A stretch of DNA of 64,000 nt from Streptomyces sp. SID12488 (GCF_010548275.1 NZ_JAAGLT010000007.1:277138-341137); one strand, 5' to 3'. Shown: positions 1 through 8,648, counted from the first letter of the stretch. Notes: generated by a model from the letters alone, not told the origin. Numbers and translations are program-made.

Positions 1-1
1 G

Positions 2-598
2 GAGATCACGCCGGTCGAGATCCCGCAGCGCAAGGGCGAACCGATCGTTTTCAGCCAGGACGAGGGCATCCGGGCGGAGACGACGGCGGAGTCGCTGGGC
101 AGGCTGCGCCCGGCGTTCACGAAGGACGGCACGATCACCGCGGGCACGTCGTCGCAGATCTCGGACGGCGCGGCGGCCGTGGTCGTGATGAGCAGGGCGA
201 AGGCCGAGGAACTCGGCCTGGAGTGGATCGCGGAGATCGGCGCCCACGGCAATGTGGCGGGCCCGGACAACTCCCTCCAGTCCCAGCCCTCCAACGCCAT
301 CCTGCACGCCCTCAAGAAGGAGGGCCTGGGCGTCGAGGATCTTGACCTGATCGAGATCAACGAGGCCTTCGCGGCGGTCGCGGTCCAGTCAATCAAGGAC
401 CTGGGCGTGTCCACGGATCGGGTGAACGTCAACGGCGGTGCGATCGCCCTGGGCCACCCGATCGGAATGTCCGGCGCACGGCTCGTACTGCACCTGGCCC
501 TGGAACTGAAGCGGCGCGGCGGCGGCGTCGGCGCGGCGGCCCTGTGCGGGGGCGGCGGCCAGGGTGACGCGCTGATCGTGCGGGTACCCAAGGCGTAG
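2..598 (+). CDS. Acetyl-CoA C-acetyltransferase (thiolase), 3' part only
   Basis: The gene enters from outside the window and its reading frame starts at base 2; about 198 C-terminal residues are present. Thiolases condense or cleave acyl-CoA in the cytoplasm (acetoacetyl-CoA formation or beta-oxidation). The C-terminal thiolase signatures are all visible: NEAFA, the [14 protein letters not shown] block with its catalytic histidine, and the CGGGGQG loop that carries the second catalytic cysteine. The N-terminal active-site cysteine lies outside the window. The next gene, meaB, begins about 80 bp downstream on the same strand, which fits a short-chain acyl-CoA/methylmalonyl-CoA context. The family call is firm; the physiological substrate cannot be told from this part. 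Confidence 0.93.
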   Translation, partial: EITPVEIPQRKGEPIVFSQDEGIRAETTAESLGRLRPAFTKDGTITAGTSSQISDGAAAVVVMSRAKAEELGLEWIAEIGAHGNVAGPDNSLQSQPSNAILHALKKEGLGVEDLDLIEINEAFAAVAVQSIKDLGVSTDRVNVNGGAIALGHPIGMSGARLVLHLALELKRRGGGVGAAALCGGGGQGDALIVRVPKA

Positions 599-681
599 CA
601 GGGCGGCCGGTGGCCACGTGGTCCTGAGGCCGGCCGTACGGCTCGAACGGCTCGTGCGGCCGTGATCGGAACGGAGTTGTG

Positions 682-1638
682 ATGGAGGACGTCCCCACGC
701 TGGTGGCCCAGGCCAGGGAGGGCCGACCGCGGGCCGTGGCCAGGCTGATCTCCCTGGTGGAGGGGGCGTCCGGACAACTCCGCGAGGTCATGGCCGCGCT
801 GGCCCCGCTGGCGGGCAACGCGTACGTGGTCGGCCTGACGGGATCACCGGGCGTGGGCAAGTCGACGTCGACGTCCGCGCTGGTCACGGCGTACCGGCGG
901 CAGGGCAGGCGGGTCGGCGTACTCGCCGTCGACCCGTCGTCGCCGTTCTCCGGCGGCGCGCTGCTCGGCGACCGGGTGCGGATGTCGGACCACGCGTCGG
1001 ACCCGGGCGTCTACATCCGTTCGATGGCGACCCGGGGCCACCTCGGCGGTCTGGCGTGGGCGGCCCCGCAGGCGATCCGCGTCCTGGACGCCGCGGGCTG
1101 CGACGTGATCCTGGTCGAGACGGTCGGCGTGGGCCAGTCCGAGGTGGAGATCGCCGCGCAGGCCGACACCAGCGTGGTGCTCCTCGCGCCCGGGATGGGC
1201 GACGGCGTCCAGGCGGCCAAGGCAGGAATCCTGGAGATCGGCGATGTGTACGTCGTCAACAAGGCGGACCGGGACGGCGCGCACTCCACCGCCCGCGAGC
1301 TGAACCACATGCTGAGCCTGGGCGCGTCCAGATCCCCCGGCGACTGGCGCCCCCCGATCGTCAGGACGGTCGCGTCGAGGTCGGAGGGCATCGACGAACT
1401 GGTGGAGGCCCTGGAGAAACACCGCGCGTGGATGGAGGAGCACGGCGTCCTCGCCGAGCGCCGCCGCGCCCGCGCGTCCCACGAGGTCGAGACGATCGCC
1501 GTCACAACCCTCCGCGAACGTATCGGCGATCTGCGCGGCGACCGGCGGTTGGGTGCGCTGGCGGAGCGGATCGTGGCGGGCGAACTCGATCCTTACGGAG
1601 CGGCGGACGAACTGGTCGCGGGCCTGACGGAGAAGTGA
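682..1638 (+). CDS. meaB: MeaB/ArgK-type G-protein chaperone of methylmalonyl-CoA mutase
   Basis: A 318-residue P-loop GTPase of the MeaB family. These proteins bind B12-dependent acyl-CoA mutases, gate adenosylcobalamin loading and protect the enzyme from inactivation. Walker A GSPGVGKS is near residues 54-61. Other family blocks visible are DPSSPFSGGALLGDR, the ETVGVGQSE switch region and the NKAD base-recognition motif. Length is normal for the family. GTG at 679 and ATG at 682 are both possible; ATG is preferred because a GGAG motif lies 5 nt before it. No mutase gene is in this window, so the partner is encoded elsewhere. The upstream thiolase is consistent with propionate or branched-chain acyl-CoA metabolism. 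Confidence 0.93.
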   Translation: MEDVPTLVAQAREGRPRAVARLISLVEGASGQLREVMAALAPLAGNAYVVGLTGSPGVGKSTSTSALVTAYRRQGRRVGVLAVDPSSPFSGGALLGDRVRMSDHASDPGVYIRSMATRGHLGGLAWAAPQAIRVLDAAGCDVILVETVGVGQSEVEIAAQADTSVVLLAPGMGDGVQAAKAGILEIGDVYVVNKADRDGAHSTARELNHMLSLGASRSPGDWRPPIVRTVASRSEGIDELVEALEKHRAWMEEHGVLAERRRARASHEVETIAVTTLRERIGDLRGDRRLGALAERIVAGELDPYGAADELVAGLTEK

Positions 1639-1841
1639 CGGGAGCGGGCAGGGCGCGGGATTTCCCGGTGGTCGGCTCCCGGACCACGCTGATACGTTGA
1701 CCGGCATGTTCCTCCTCCTGGCATAGGTGCCGCCCCACACCACCGCGACCGGCCCGCACTCGTAGCGAGGTCGCCGTGGTGATCCGGCGTCCCTGTTTGC
1801 CACGGCGCTCGCTCGACGCGCCGCCTCCCGGAGGAACTCGT

Positions 1842-3122
1842 ATGTCCGCGACCTCGACGCGGCCTTCCTATGCCGCCGTTCTGCGTATCCCGTACGCCCG
1901 CCGCACCTTCGCCACCGCTCTCCTCGGCAGACTGTCCTACGGCATCGTCCCGCTGTCCGTGATGCTCGCCGTGACCCGGGCCTCGGGCTCGTACGCCGTG
2001 GCCGGCACCGTGATGGCGCTCTTCGGTGCCACCGTCGTCCTCCTGGCGCCCGCCAGGGCCGCCCTCATCGACCGGTACGGGCCGTGCCGGGCGCTCGTTC
2101 CCCTGCTGATCGCCCACCTCACCGCGCTCGGGCTGCTGACCGTGGCCGTCTGGCGCCCGGGTGCGCCGGTGTTCGTCCTGGGCGTCCTCACCGCCCTCTC
2201 GGGCGCCTGCGTGCCGCCGCTCGGGCCGACGATGCGGGCCGTGTGGAGCAAGATCGCCGAGGACCGGCAGCTGCTGCAGCGGGCGTACAGCCTCGACGGC
2301 GTCGCCGAGGAACTGCTGTTCGTCTCGGGGCCGTTGCTGGTGGGCGTCCTCGCCGGGTTCACCGTGCCGGCCGTCGGCATCGTCGTCGGGGCGGCCCTGA
2401 TGGCGGCCGGCACCGCCGGGTTCGTGACGTCTCCGGCGGTACGGGCGATGAGCCCCGCCACGCGCGAGGTCCGCCCGGGAACGGGCGGCGGCCGGGGTGT
2501 GCTGGGACGCGTCCGGGGTCCTGTCGGCGCCGCCGCGGGTGTCGGGCTCGCCCTCGGCTCGCTCGACCTTCTTGTCGTCGTGTTCGCCGGGCAACACGGC
2601 CACGGGGGCGCGAGCGTGGCCTGGGTGCTTGCCGCGCTCTCCGCCGGAAGCGCCGTCGGCGGGCTGCTCAACGGCGCCTTGGCCTGGCGCCGGCCGGCCA
2701 GGGTCCGGCTCGCCCTGCTGGCGCTCGGCCTGGGCCTGGCACTCCTCGGCGCGGGACTCGCCCCCGGCCTGGGCACCCTCACCCTCGCCCTGACGCTGGC
2801 CGGCGGCTTCGTGTCCCCGGCCATCACCACCGCGTATCTCATCGCCGACGAGGCGGTCGAGCCCGAGGCACGTGTCCGGGCCGGTGCCTGGGTCAATACG
2901 GCGATCAACGCGGGGAGCACGATCGGCTCCGCCGGGGCCGGAGTTCTCGCCGGACACCTGCCGGTGGGCGTCTGCTTCGCCCTGACCGGCGTGGCCGTGT
3001 TGCTGGCGGGGGCATTTCAGCCGGTCCGGCGATTGAGGACGAGCGCGTTCAGCGCGAAGGGGGGTCTGGGGGCGCAGCCCCCAGTGGGGGTATCCCCACT
3101 GGGGGAGGGATGGGACGGGTAA
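1842..3122 (+). CDS. MFS transporter, about 12 transmembrane segments
   Basis: A 426-residue, very hydrophobic protein of the major facilitator superfamily, with repeated Gly/Ala/Leu/Val-rich membrane spans and short basic cytoplasmic loops (for example the IDRYGP loop after the second or third span). ATG 1842 was chosen because a GAGGAA ribosome site lies 6 nt upstream; the open frame extends 22 codons further 5' without a better start. The protein is probably an exporter of a small molecule; substrate unknown. Oddity: the last ~34 residues (from about residue 393, starting FQPVRRLRTS) are encoded by an intergenic-type repeat (see 3017-3136), so the native stop seems lost and the tail is probably not functional. 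A 200-bp gap separates it from meaB. Confidence 0.85.
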   Translation: MSATSTRPSYAAVLRIPYARRTFATALLGRLSYGIVPLSVMLAVTRASGSYAVAGTVMALFGATVVLLAPARAALIDRYGPCRALVPLLIAHLTALGLLTVAVWRPGAPVFVLGVLTALSGACVPPLGPTMRAVWSKIAEDRQLLQRAYSLDGVAEELLFVSGPLLVGVLAGFTVPAVGIVVGAALMAAGTAGFVTSPAVRAMSPATREVRPGTGGGRGVLGRVRGPVGAAAGVGLALGSLDLLVVVFAGQHGHGGASVAWVLAALSAGSAVGGLLNGALAWRRPARVRLALLALGLGLALLGAGLAPGLGTLTLALTLAGGFVSPAITTAYLIADEAVEPEARVRAGAWVNTAINAGSTIGSAGAGVLAGHLPVGVCFALTGVAVLLAGAFQPVRRLRTSAFSAKGGLGAQPPVGVSPLGEGWDG

Positions 3123-3136
3123 GGGTGGCGGGGGCG
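3017..3136 (+). repeat. REP-like intergenic repeat, copy A
   Basis: This segment contains a CAGCC-GGTCCGGCG-TTGAGGACGAG start, a GGGGGTCTGGGGGCGCAGCC core that can form a GC-rich hairpin, and a GGGATGGGACGGGTA-GGG-GGCGGGGGCG end. The same order of blocks is seen in reverse orientation at 59311-59410, and a shortened form near 52297-52345. It overlaps the 3' end of the MFS gene. The GGGGGCGCAGCCCCCAGTGGGGG portion probably acts as a terminator. Confidence 0.7.
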
Positions 3137-3139
3137 TTC

Positions 3140-3754
3140 TCAGTCGTCGTCGGAGTGGTCCCGCGTGACCTTGCCCGTGTCGAGGGCGACCTTCCATTCG
3201 CTCGCCGCGCCGTCCTTCACGGTCTCCACGCTCCACGCCACCGCGCCGTTCTCCTCGTCGGCGCCGACCTCGGTGACCGTGCCCTTCGCGGCGGCGGCGA
3301 GGGCGGCCTCCCGGGCGTCGAACTTCGCGCCCTTGAGCGCGGCGGACTCGGCGCGGTCCTCACTGTCGCGGTCGCTGTCGTCGTCGGTGTCACGATGCGC
3401 CCCCAGCACCTTCCCGGCGCCCGAGACCTCGACGTCGTACTCGGCCCCGTCGCCCCGCACGACCCCCACGCCCCACGTGCCGGCGTCGGCGCCGTCGTCG
3501 TCCAGCTCGGCGGAGAACGCGGTGCCCGGGGTGTGCCGCAGCGCGGCCGTGATGGCCTCGGCGGCGGTGATGCCGCTGCCGCGGACCACCGTACGGTCGT
3601 CCGCGGAGTCGTCGTCCCGGTCGGAGACCACCTGCACGTTCGCTCCGGTCCGGGGCCTCGCCGCCGTCTCGTCGTCGCCCGCTGCGAAGGCCAGGGCGGT
3701 GCCGCCGGCCAGGGCGGTGGCGGTGAGGGTGGCGATGACGATGTTCCGCTTCAT
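3140..3754 (-). CDS. Secreted PepSY-domain protein
   Basis: A 204-residue exported protein. The N-terminus (MKRNIVIATLTATALAGG...) is a signal peptide with Lys/Arg followed by a hydrophobic core and an AFA cleavage region. Two PepSY-type repeats follow: the first around VRGSGITAAEAITAALRHTPG...AEYDVEV, the second around DAREAALAAAAKGTVTEV...WKVALDTGKV. PepSY domains often act outside the membrane as inhibitors or sensors of proteases and histidine kinases. ATG 3754 was chosen for its AGGAAAT ribosome site; codons further 5' lack one. The gene is divergent from the two-component pair at 3902-5958, and the shared 147-bp gap holds repeated CTGAAG boxes, so it is probably a regulatory target and perhaps a ligand of that sensor. 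Confidence 0.85.
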   Translation of the reverse strand: MKRNIVIATLTATALAGGTALAFAAGDDETAARPRTGANVQVVSDRDDDSADDRTVVRGSGITAAEAITAALRHTPGTAFSAELDDDGADAGTWGVGVVRGDGAEYDVEVSGAGKVLGAHRDTDDDSDRDSEDRAESAALKGAKFDAREAALAAAAKGTVTEVGADEENGAVAWSVETVKDGAASEWKVALDTGKVTRDHSDDD

Positions 3755-3841
3755 GGGATTTCCTGCCTCTTCGCTCGGTTCGGTCGGTTCAGCGACGATT
3801 CGTTCCGCTTCGATGACGAGAACCAAGCTGCCCGACGGCGC

Positions 3842-3883
3842 CTGAAGCGAAGCTGAAGGCACCTGAAGGCGTCTTCAGCTTCG
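3842..3883. promoter_or_regulatory. Direct and inverted CTGAAG boxes, probable response-regulator operator
   Basis: CTGAAG occurs at 3842, 3853 and 3863 (10-11 bp spacing, one helical turn), followed by the inverse CTTCAG at 3873. The arms CGAAGCTGAAG (3848-3858) and CTTCAGCTTCG (3873-3883) form a perfect 11-bp dyad. OmpR/PhoP-type regulators bind direct repeats at ~11-bp spacing, so this is the likely site of the regulator at 3902, controlling both divergent units. This is inference from spacing only. Confidence 0.55.
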
Positions 3884-3901
3884 TTTTGCGAGGCTGTACG
3901 C

Positions 3902-4567
3902 ATGCGACTGTTGATCGTCGAGGACGAGAAGCGACTGGCCCTGTCGCTGGCCAAGGGCCTGACGGCCGAGGGGTACGCCGTGGACGTCGTCCACGACGGC
4001 CGCGAGGGTCTGCACCGGGCCACCGAGACGCCGTACGACCTGGTGATCCTCGACATCATGCTGCCCGGCCTCAACGGCTACCGTGTCTGCGCCGCCCTGC
4101 GCGCCGCCGGTCACGACGTACCGATCCTCATGCTCACCGCCAAGGACGGCGAGTACGACGAGGCGGAGGGGCTCGACACCGGCGCCGACGACTATCTGAC
4201 CAAGCCCTTCTCCTACGTCGTCCTGGTCGCCCGGGTGAAGGCGCTGCTGCGCCGGCGCGGGTCGGCGGGAGCCTCGCCCGTCCATGTGGTCGGTGAGCTG
4301 ACGGTCGACACCGCGGCCCACCGTGTCCACGTCGGCGAGAGCGAAGTCACCCTCACGGCAAAGGAGTTCGCCGTACTGGAGCAGCTCGTCGTGCGGGCCG
4401 GCGAGGTGGTGTCCAAGGCACGGATCCTGGAGCACGTCTGGGACTTCGCGTACGACGGCGACCCGAACATCGTCGAGGTGTACGTCAGCACCCTGCGCCG
4501 GAAGCTCGGCGCCCCGCTGATCCGGACCGTGCGCGGCGCCGGGTACCGGCTCGAGGTGCCGCGGTGA
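3902..4567 (+). CDS. OmpR/PhoB-family response regulator
   Basis: A 221-residue two-domain regulator. The receiver domain occupies residues 1-115 with acidic pocket E7-D8, phospho-acceptor D51 (LVILDIMLPG), T79 and K101. The C-terminal winged-helix DNA-binding domain (about residues 128-220) contains the LTAKEFAVLEQL and VEVYVSTLRRKLG blocks typical of the family. The stop codon overlaps the GTG of the histidine kinase gene (GTGA), indicating translational coupling. A GAGG motif lies about 10 nt before the ATG. The CTGAAG repeats just upstream suggest autoregulation plus control of the divergent PepSY gene. The arrangement resembles CutRS-like or CseBC-like envelope-sensing systems, but the exact orthology is not established here, so no symbol is given. 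Confidence 0.93.
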   Translation: MRLLIVEDEKRLALSLAKGLTAEGYAVDVVHDGREGLHRATETPYDLVILDIMLPGLNGYRVCAALRAAGHDVPILMLTAKDGEYDEAEGLDTGADDYLTKPFSYVVLVARVKALLRRRGSAGASPVHVVGELTVDTAAHRVHVGESEVTLTAKEFAVLEQLVVRAGEVVSKARILEHVWDFAYDGDPNIVEVYVSTLRRKLGAPLIRTVRGAGYRLEVPR

Positions 4568-5958
4568 GACGCGCTCTCGGCTCCGTACGGGCCCGGGCGA
4601 CCCTCGGGGCCACCGTCGTCGTCGCGGTCGCGCTGGTCGCCGCCGGGACCGCCGTACTGCTCTCCCTGTGGTCCAACCTCAGCGGCCAGGCCGGTACCCA
4701 GGCGGAGCGGACCGCGCGGGCGGTCGCCGCCGACCTGGCGGCCGGGACGGCGTACGACAAGCTGTCGCTCGACGCCGACGACCGCCCTGTCCAGGTCGTC
4801 GACGCCGCCGGACGGCTGGTCGCGGCCAGCGAGGACCTGGAGCGGATCAGCGGCACGGGAGTGTCGGCGGTACGCCCGCAGCTCCCGGCGAGCGACGGTG
4901 CTGCGGAGGACGATGACGACGGCTCCCTCTCGCCCGGCGAGATCGACGAGGACGTCTCCTTCACCGACGGGTCCGCGACCGTCGAAGGAGACGAGGCCGA
5001 CTACCGGTTCGCCGCCGTACGGGTCGAGGTCGACGACAAGGGCACCCTCACCGTGCACGCCGGGGCGCCGCTCTCCGCCGAACAGAGCGCCGTCAGCACC
5101 GCGTTGACCGTCATGCTGATCGGCTTCCCACTGCTGCTCGGCGTCGTCGCGGGCGTCACCTGGCTGGTCACCCGGCGTGCGCTGCGCCCCGTCGAGGGCA
5201 TCCGGGCCGAGATGGCCGCGATCACCGCCTCCCAGGACCTCGCCCGGCGCGTCCCGGTGCCGGACACGCACGACGAGGTGGCCAGGCTCGCCCGGACCAC
5301 CAACGAGACGCTGGCCGCCCTGGAGGCCTCCGTGGAACGCCAGCGCCGGTTCGTCGCCGATGCCTCGCACGAGCTGCGCAGCCCCATCGCCTCCCTGCGC
5401 ACCCAGCTCGAAGTCGGCTCCGCACACCCGGAGTTGCTGGACGTCAAGGGTGCCGTCGAGGACACCGTACGGCTGCAACACCTCGCCGCCGACCTGCTGT
5501 TGCTGGCCCGGCTGGACGCGGGGGAGCGGCCCGCCGACGCGCGATTCGATCTCGCGGAGCTGGTCCGCGAACAGGCGGAGGGCAGGGCAGGACTGACGGT
5601 CGAGGCAGGCGCCGTGGAAGTGGCCGGGTCCCGGACGCAGTTGGGGCGGCTGGTCGCCAATCTGCTGGACAACGCGCAGCGGCACGCCCGGTCGGCGGTC
5701 ACCGTCTCCGTGCGGCGGGAGGGAGCGCGGGCCGTGGTCGAGGTCGGCGACGACGGGGACGGGGTGCCCGTGGCGGACCGGGAGCGGGTCTTCGAGCGGT
5801 TCGTACGGCTCGACGCGGCTCGCAGTCGCGACGACGGCGGCGCCGGGCTCGGACTCGCCATCGCCCGGGACGTGGCCGTACGGCACGGCGGCACGCTGAC
5901 CGTGGGTGAAGCGACCGCAGGCGGAGCCCTGTTCGAGCTCCGCCTGCCCATCACCTGA
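4564..5958 (+). CDS. Membrane sensor histidine kinase
   Basis: A 464-residue kinase pairing with the upstream response regulator. Order of parts: first transmembrane helix (about residues 13-38), an extracytoplasmic sensor of ~145 residues with a strongly acidic stretch (EDDDDGSLSPGEIDEDVS), second transmembrane helix (about 180-205), HAMP, then the HisKA dimerisation helix with phospho-acceptor H269 in DASHELRSP, and HATPase_c with N box NLLDNAQRHA, G1 DDGDGVP, F box and G2 GAGLGLAI. All catalytic motifs are intact. The acidic sensor domain, facing a PepSY protein encoded next door, would suit sensing of metal ions or of an envelope protein. Ligand unknown. Confidence 0.93.
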   Translation: MRRALGSVRARATLGATVVVAVALVAAGTAVLLSLWSNLSGQAGTQAERTARAVAADLAAGTAYDKLSLDADDRPVQVVDAAGRLVAASEDLERISGTGVSAVRPQLPASDGAAEDDDDGSLSPGEIDEDVSFTDGSATVEGDEADYRFAAVRVEVDDKGTLTVHAGAPLSAEQSAVSTALTVMLIGFPLLLGVVAGVTWLVTRRALRPVEGIRAEMAAITASQDLARRVPVPDTHDEVARLARTTNETLAALEASVERQRRFVADASHELRSPIASLRTQLEVGSAHPELLDVKGAVEDTVRLQHLAADLLLLARLDAGERPADARFDLAELVREQAEGRAGLTVEAGAVEVAGSRTQLGRLVANLLDNAQRHARSAVTVSVRREGARAVVEVGDDGDGVPVADRERVFERFVRLDAARSRDDGGAGLGLAIARDVAVRHGGTLTVGEATAGGALFELRLPIT

Positions 5959-6000
5959 TCTGTCGAACTGGTCGAACTGGTTGGGCTGGTCGGCCAGGTC

Positions 6001-6477
6001 CTACGGCCGGCCCCGCTGGCCGCGCAGGTGCTGCGCGACCGGCTTGAGCGACGTGCTGAGCTCGGCCAGGGCCTCCGGGGTCAGCAGCTCGATGAAGTGC
6101 CGCCGCACGGACGCCACATGATGAGGCGCGACCTTGTTCATGGTCTCCATGCCCTGCTCGGTGAGCACCGCGAACAGGCCCCGCCGGTCGGACTCGCAGT
6201 TCTCGCGGCGGACCAGGTTCGCGTTCTCCATACGGGTGATCTGGTGGGAGAGCCGGCTCTTGGACTGGAGGGTGGCGGACGCGAGGTCGCTCATCCGCAT
6301 GCGCACATCGTCGGATTCGGAGAGGTTCACGAGGATCTCGTAGTCGTTCATCGTCAGGCCGAACGGTTGCAGGTCCTTTTCGAGCTGGTATGCCAGCAAC
6401 CTGTTGACCTCCAGGTGGGTGCGCCAGGCGCACTGCTCCGCGTCGGTCAGCCAGCTTGTGGCCGTCTCGGTCTCCAT
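6001..6477 (-). CDS. absC: MarR-family regulator, AbsC-like
   Basis: A 158-residue winged-helix MarR protein: N-terminal dimerisation helix (CAWRTHLEVNRLLAYQLEKDL), recognition region with ATLQSKSRLSHQITRME, and the wing ending in ENCESDRRGLFAVLT. Length and neighbourhood match what I recall of AbsC (SCO5405), a zinc-linked pleiotropic regulator of antibiotic production in S. coelicolor. That identity rests on recall, not on a search. The gene stands alone, convergent with the histidine kinase gene. Its upstream region (6478-6530) is unusually AT-rich for the window and holds an imperfect dyad around CCTTTCAACCTTTTAGG, a candidate autoregulatory site. Confidence 0.8.
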   Translation of the reverse strand: METETATSWLTDAEQCAWRTHLEVNRLLAYQLEKDLQPFGLTMNDYEILVNLSESDDVRMRMSDLASATLQSKSRLSHQITRMENANLVRRENCESDRRGLFAVLTEQGMETMNKVAPHHVASVRRHFIELLTPEALAELSTSLKPVAQHLRGQRGRP

Positions 6478-6569
6478 GAATGAAGTCTACCTAAAAGGTT
6501 GAAAGGCGAACTAGTGAGGGTGGCGTGACGGCGCGCACACGTTCGACGTCACACTCCGCAGACTACCGC

Positions 6570-7367
6570 TCACAGCCCGAAGCGACGCTGGAGGTCACCG
6601 AGCTGTCCGGGAAGGCGCGGTGCACCCGGTTGCTGTGGATGACCTGCGGGAGCCCCACCGCCACCCGGCACTCCGGGCTCGTGCGGAACCACCCCCGTGG
6701 CCTGCTCGGCCATGAGTGTCTCGGAGGACTGGAGCAGCACCGTGCCGGCCCCGACGAACTCGAACTGGTGCTCCTCGCCGGAGGCCCCGCCGATGCCTGT
6801 CATCGCACGTAGACCGCCCATCAGGCCCGTCATGTACCCATGGTCGTAGTGGTGGCAGGGGGAGGGGCAGTCGGCCCAGCCGACCAGGGCCTGCGGGTCC
6901 ACCCGGATCGGGGGTTCCATGAACACCACCGGGCCGTTCGACGCGGCCACGAACTTGCCCGTTCCGATGAGAGTCAGGAAGCCCGGCACGATCGACTGCT
7001 TGAGTGCGAGAGTTGGCTGAAAAGCGAGAAGGTTGCCCGAGCGAATGGTCAGGTTGCCCTCCTCCAGATCGTACGAATTCACGTCGAAGGCCCGGTCGGC
7101 GAGGAGCATCTTGCCCGAACCCTCGGCCACGACCCAGTCGCTCGCGTGCAGAGGCGAATGAAAAGACGTACGGACAAGACGGTCCAGGCGGCCGTGTCCG
7201 ATGCCGTTGAAGTCGATCGACCCGTAATAGGCGATCATCTTCCCCTTCTGCAGGAACCACTGGCTCCCCTTGAGCTCCACGCAGAAGGTGTAGTTGTTGA
7301 CGTTGTCGTCGGACGGCAGCGTCATCGGGTCGTGGACGACGGGCCCCGCGCCCGGGTAGGTGGTCAC
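6570..7367 (-). CDS. AIM24-family protein (third of three tandem copies)
   Basis: A 265-residue protein of the AIM24/TerB-associated beta-helix family, whose members carry repeated strands with a Gly-rich pattern; biochemical function is not known. Visible family features are the early KGSQWFLQKGKMIAYYG block and a late GEEHQFEFVGAGTVLLQSSE strand pair. The C-terminal ~35 residues are Gly/Pro-rich linker ending LPGQLGDLQRRFGL. The start is GTG 7367, chosen because it overlaps the TGA of the preceding gene (GTGA), which shows coupling within a three-gene operon read leftward. The longer open frame upstream of this GTG is out-of-frame overlap with the neighbouring gene. Confidence 0.82.
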   Translation of the reverse strand: MTTYPGAGPVVHDPMTLPSDDNVNNYTFCVELKGSQWFLQKGKMIAYYGSIDFNGIGHGRLDRLVRTSFHSPLHASDWVVAEGSGKMLLADRAFDVNSYDLEEGNLTIRSGNLLAFQPTLALKQSIVPGFLTLIGTGKFVAASNGPVVFMEPPIRVDPQALVGWADCPSPCHHYDHGYMTGLMGGLRAMTGIGGASGEEHQFEFVGAGTVLLQSSETLMAEQATGVVPHEPGVPGGGGAPAGHPQQPGAPRLPGQLGDLQRRFGL

Positions 7368-8014
7368 AGCTTCTCCTCCGACGCCTGGACGTACACCGCA
7401 CCGCTGCCGCTGAGCTCCAGCTGGAACGCCTCGCCCGAGCCGCGGCCCACCATGTCGCGCCAGCCGAGCGCGGTGGACAGCTTGTTGCGTACGTCGCCGT
7501 GGTGCGCGACGTACGCCTGCGGGTCGACGTGGACCGGGCGCTGGGGGGTGATCGGCACCTCGATCACCCCGCCATGGGCCATGACGGCGACGGCGCCGTG
7601 CCCCTTGAGGGTGGTGGTGAACAGCCCCTGGCCCGTCACCTGACCCCGGACCATGCCCATGACCCCGCCCTGCGAGCCCATGAACATCGTGCCCTGCTGG
7701 AGCGTGCCGTCGAAGGCGAGGAGGCGGTCCGCCTCGACGCACAGCGTGTCCCCGGTGAGGCTGATGACCTGGATGTGGTGGCCGCCGTGTCCGAAGAGAA
7801 CCGTGCCGCTGCCCTCGACGGTCATCAGCGGGGTGGCCTCGTTGGCGACCCGGCGGCCGATCATCGACATGATCCCGCCCTGGCCGCCCTGCATGTTGGG
7901 CGTGAAGGACACCTCGCCCTTGTAGGCGAGCATCGCCCCGCGCTGGCTGAAGACGCGCTGGCCGGGCATGAGGGTCGCCTCGACCATCTTGGAGTTGATC
8001 TCACGGAAGGGCAT
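7364..8014 (-). CDS. AIM24-family protein (second of three tandem copies)
   Basis: A 216-residue AIM24 protein with the family pattern of Gly-rich beta strands: PGQRVFSQRGAMLAYKGEVSF near the start, VEGSGTVLFGHGGHHIQV mid-protein and GEAFQLELSGSGAVYVQASE at the end. ATG 8014 was chosen because it follows the upstream gene's stop by one base. The three tandem copies share the GQGLFTTT and VHVDPQAYVAH-like segments, so they arose by duplication. Role unknown. Such triplets are common beside tellurite or stress genes in actinomycetes, but nothing here directly supports a tellurite role. Confidence 0.85.
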   Translation of the reverse strand: MPFREINSKMVEATLMPGQRVFSQRGAMLAYKGEVSFTPNMQGGQGGIMSMIGRRVANEATPLMTVEGSGTVLFGHGGHHIQVISLTGDTLCVEADRLLAFDGTLQQGTMFMGSQGGVMGMVRGQVTGQGLFTTTLKGHGAVAVMAHGGVIEVPITPQRPVHVDPQAYVAHHGDVRNKLSTALGWRDMVGRGSGEAFQLELSGSGAVYVQASEEKL

Positions 8015-8015
8015 G

Positions 8016-8648
8016 TCACACGTCCCCGGCGATCGTGTTGCGCTCACTGGGCTGGACGTACACCAGGCCGTCGCCCTCGAAGCGGATCTGGAAGGCCTCG
8101 CCCCCGCCCTCGCCCATGAGTGTGCGGAACGTCACACCGGACTGGAAGGACTGCCGGACGTTGCCCTGGTGCGCGATGTACGCCCCCGGGTCGACGGTCA
8201 GCGGGAACTGCGGGCTGACGCGCAGCACCACCGCCGGCCCGTCCGACATGATCGCCGCCTGGCCGTGCCCCTCGACGGTCGTCGTGAACAGGCCGTTGCC
8301 CTGTGAGGCGCCGCGCATCCCGGTGAACGACGTGCCCGTGCGCAGGCCCGAGTCCGTCGCCATCAGGTTGCTCGACTCGACGTACAGCTTGTCCCCCTGG
8401 AGGGCCACAAGGTTGATCTCGGAGGCGCGGTCGGCGAACCAGCACGTCCCGTGCCCCTTCACCTCCATCAGTGTCATCTGCTCACCGGTGATCCGCCGGG
8501 TGACCATCCCCCGGATGCCCTCACCGCCGCCGCTGAGCTTCTTGAAGTCCATCTGTCCGTCGTACGCCACCATCGAGCCGTTCTTCGCCTTGACGGCGTC
8601 GCCGGTCATGTCGATGGCCAGCACCTTGCTGCCTTGAAGTCGAAACAT
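8016..8648 (-). CDS. AIM24-family protein (first of three tandem copies)
   Basis: A 210-residue AIM24 protein and the first gene of the leftward operon. It starts MFRLQGSKVLAIDMTGDAVK, has the MVAYDGQMDFKKL strand, VEGHGQAAIMSDG, and ends GGGEAFQIRFEGDGLVYVQ before the final tail. ATG 8648 was chosen on homology with the family's usual beginning; the open frame continues upstream through non-coding sequence. The 214-bp gap to the divergent DUF3817 gene holds a CAAACGTTTG palindrome. The product is probably cytoplasmic or membrane-peripheral, as no signal peptide is present. Confidence 0.85.
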   Translation of the reverse strand: MFRLQGSKVLAIDMTGDAVKAKNGSMVAYDGQMDFKKLSGGGEGIRGMVTRRITGEQMTLMEVKGHGTCWFADRASEINLVALQGDKLYVESSNLMATDSGLRTGTSFTGMRGASQGNGLFTTTVEGHGQAAIMSDGPAVVLRVSPQFPLTVDPGAYIAHQGNVRQSFQSGVTFRTLMGEGGGEAFQIRFEGDGLVYVQPSERNTIAGDV

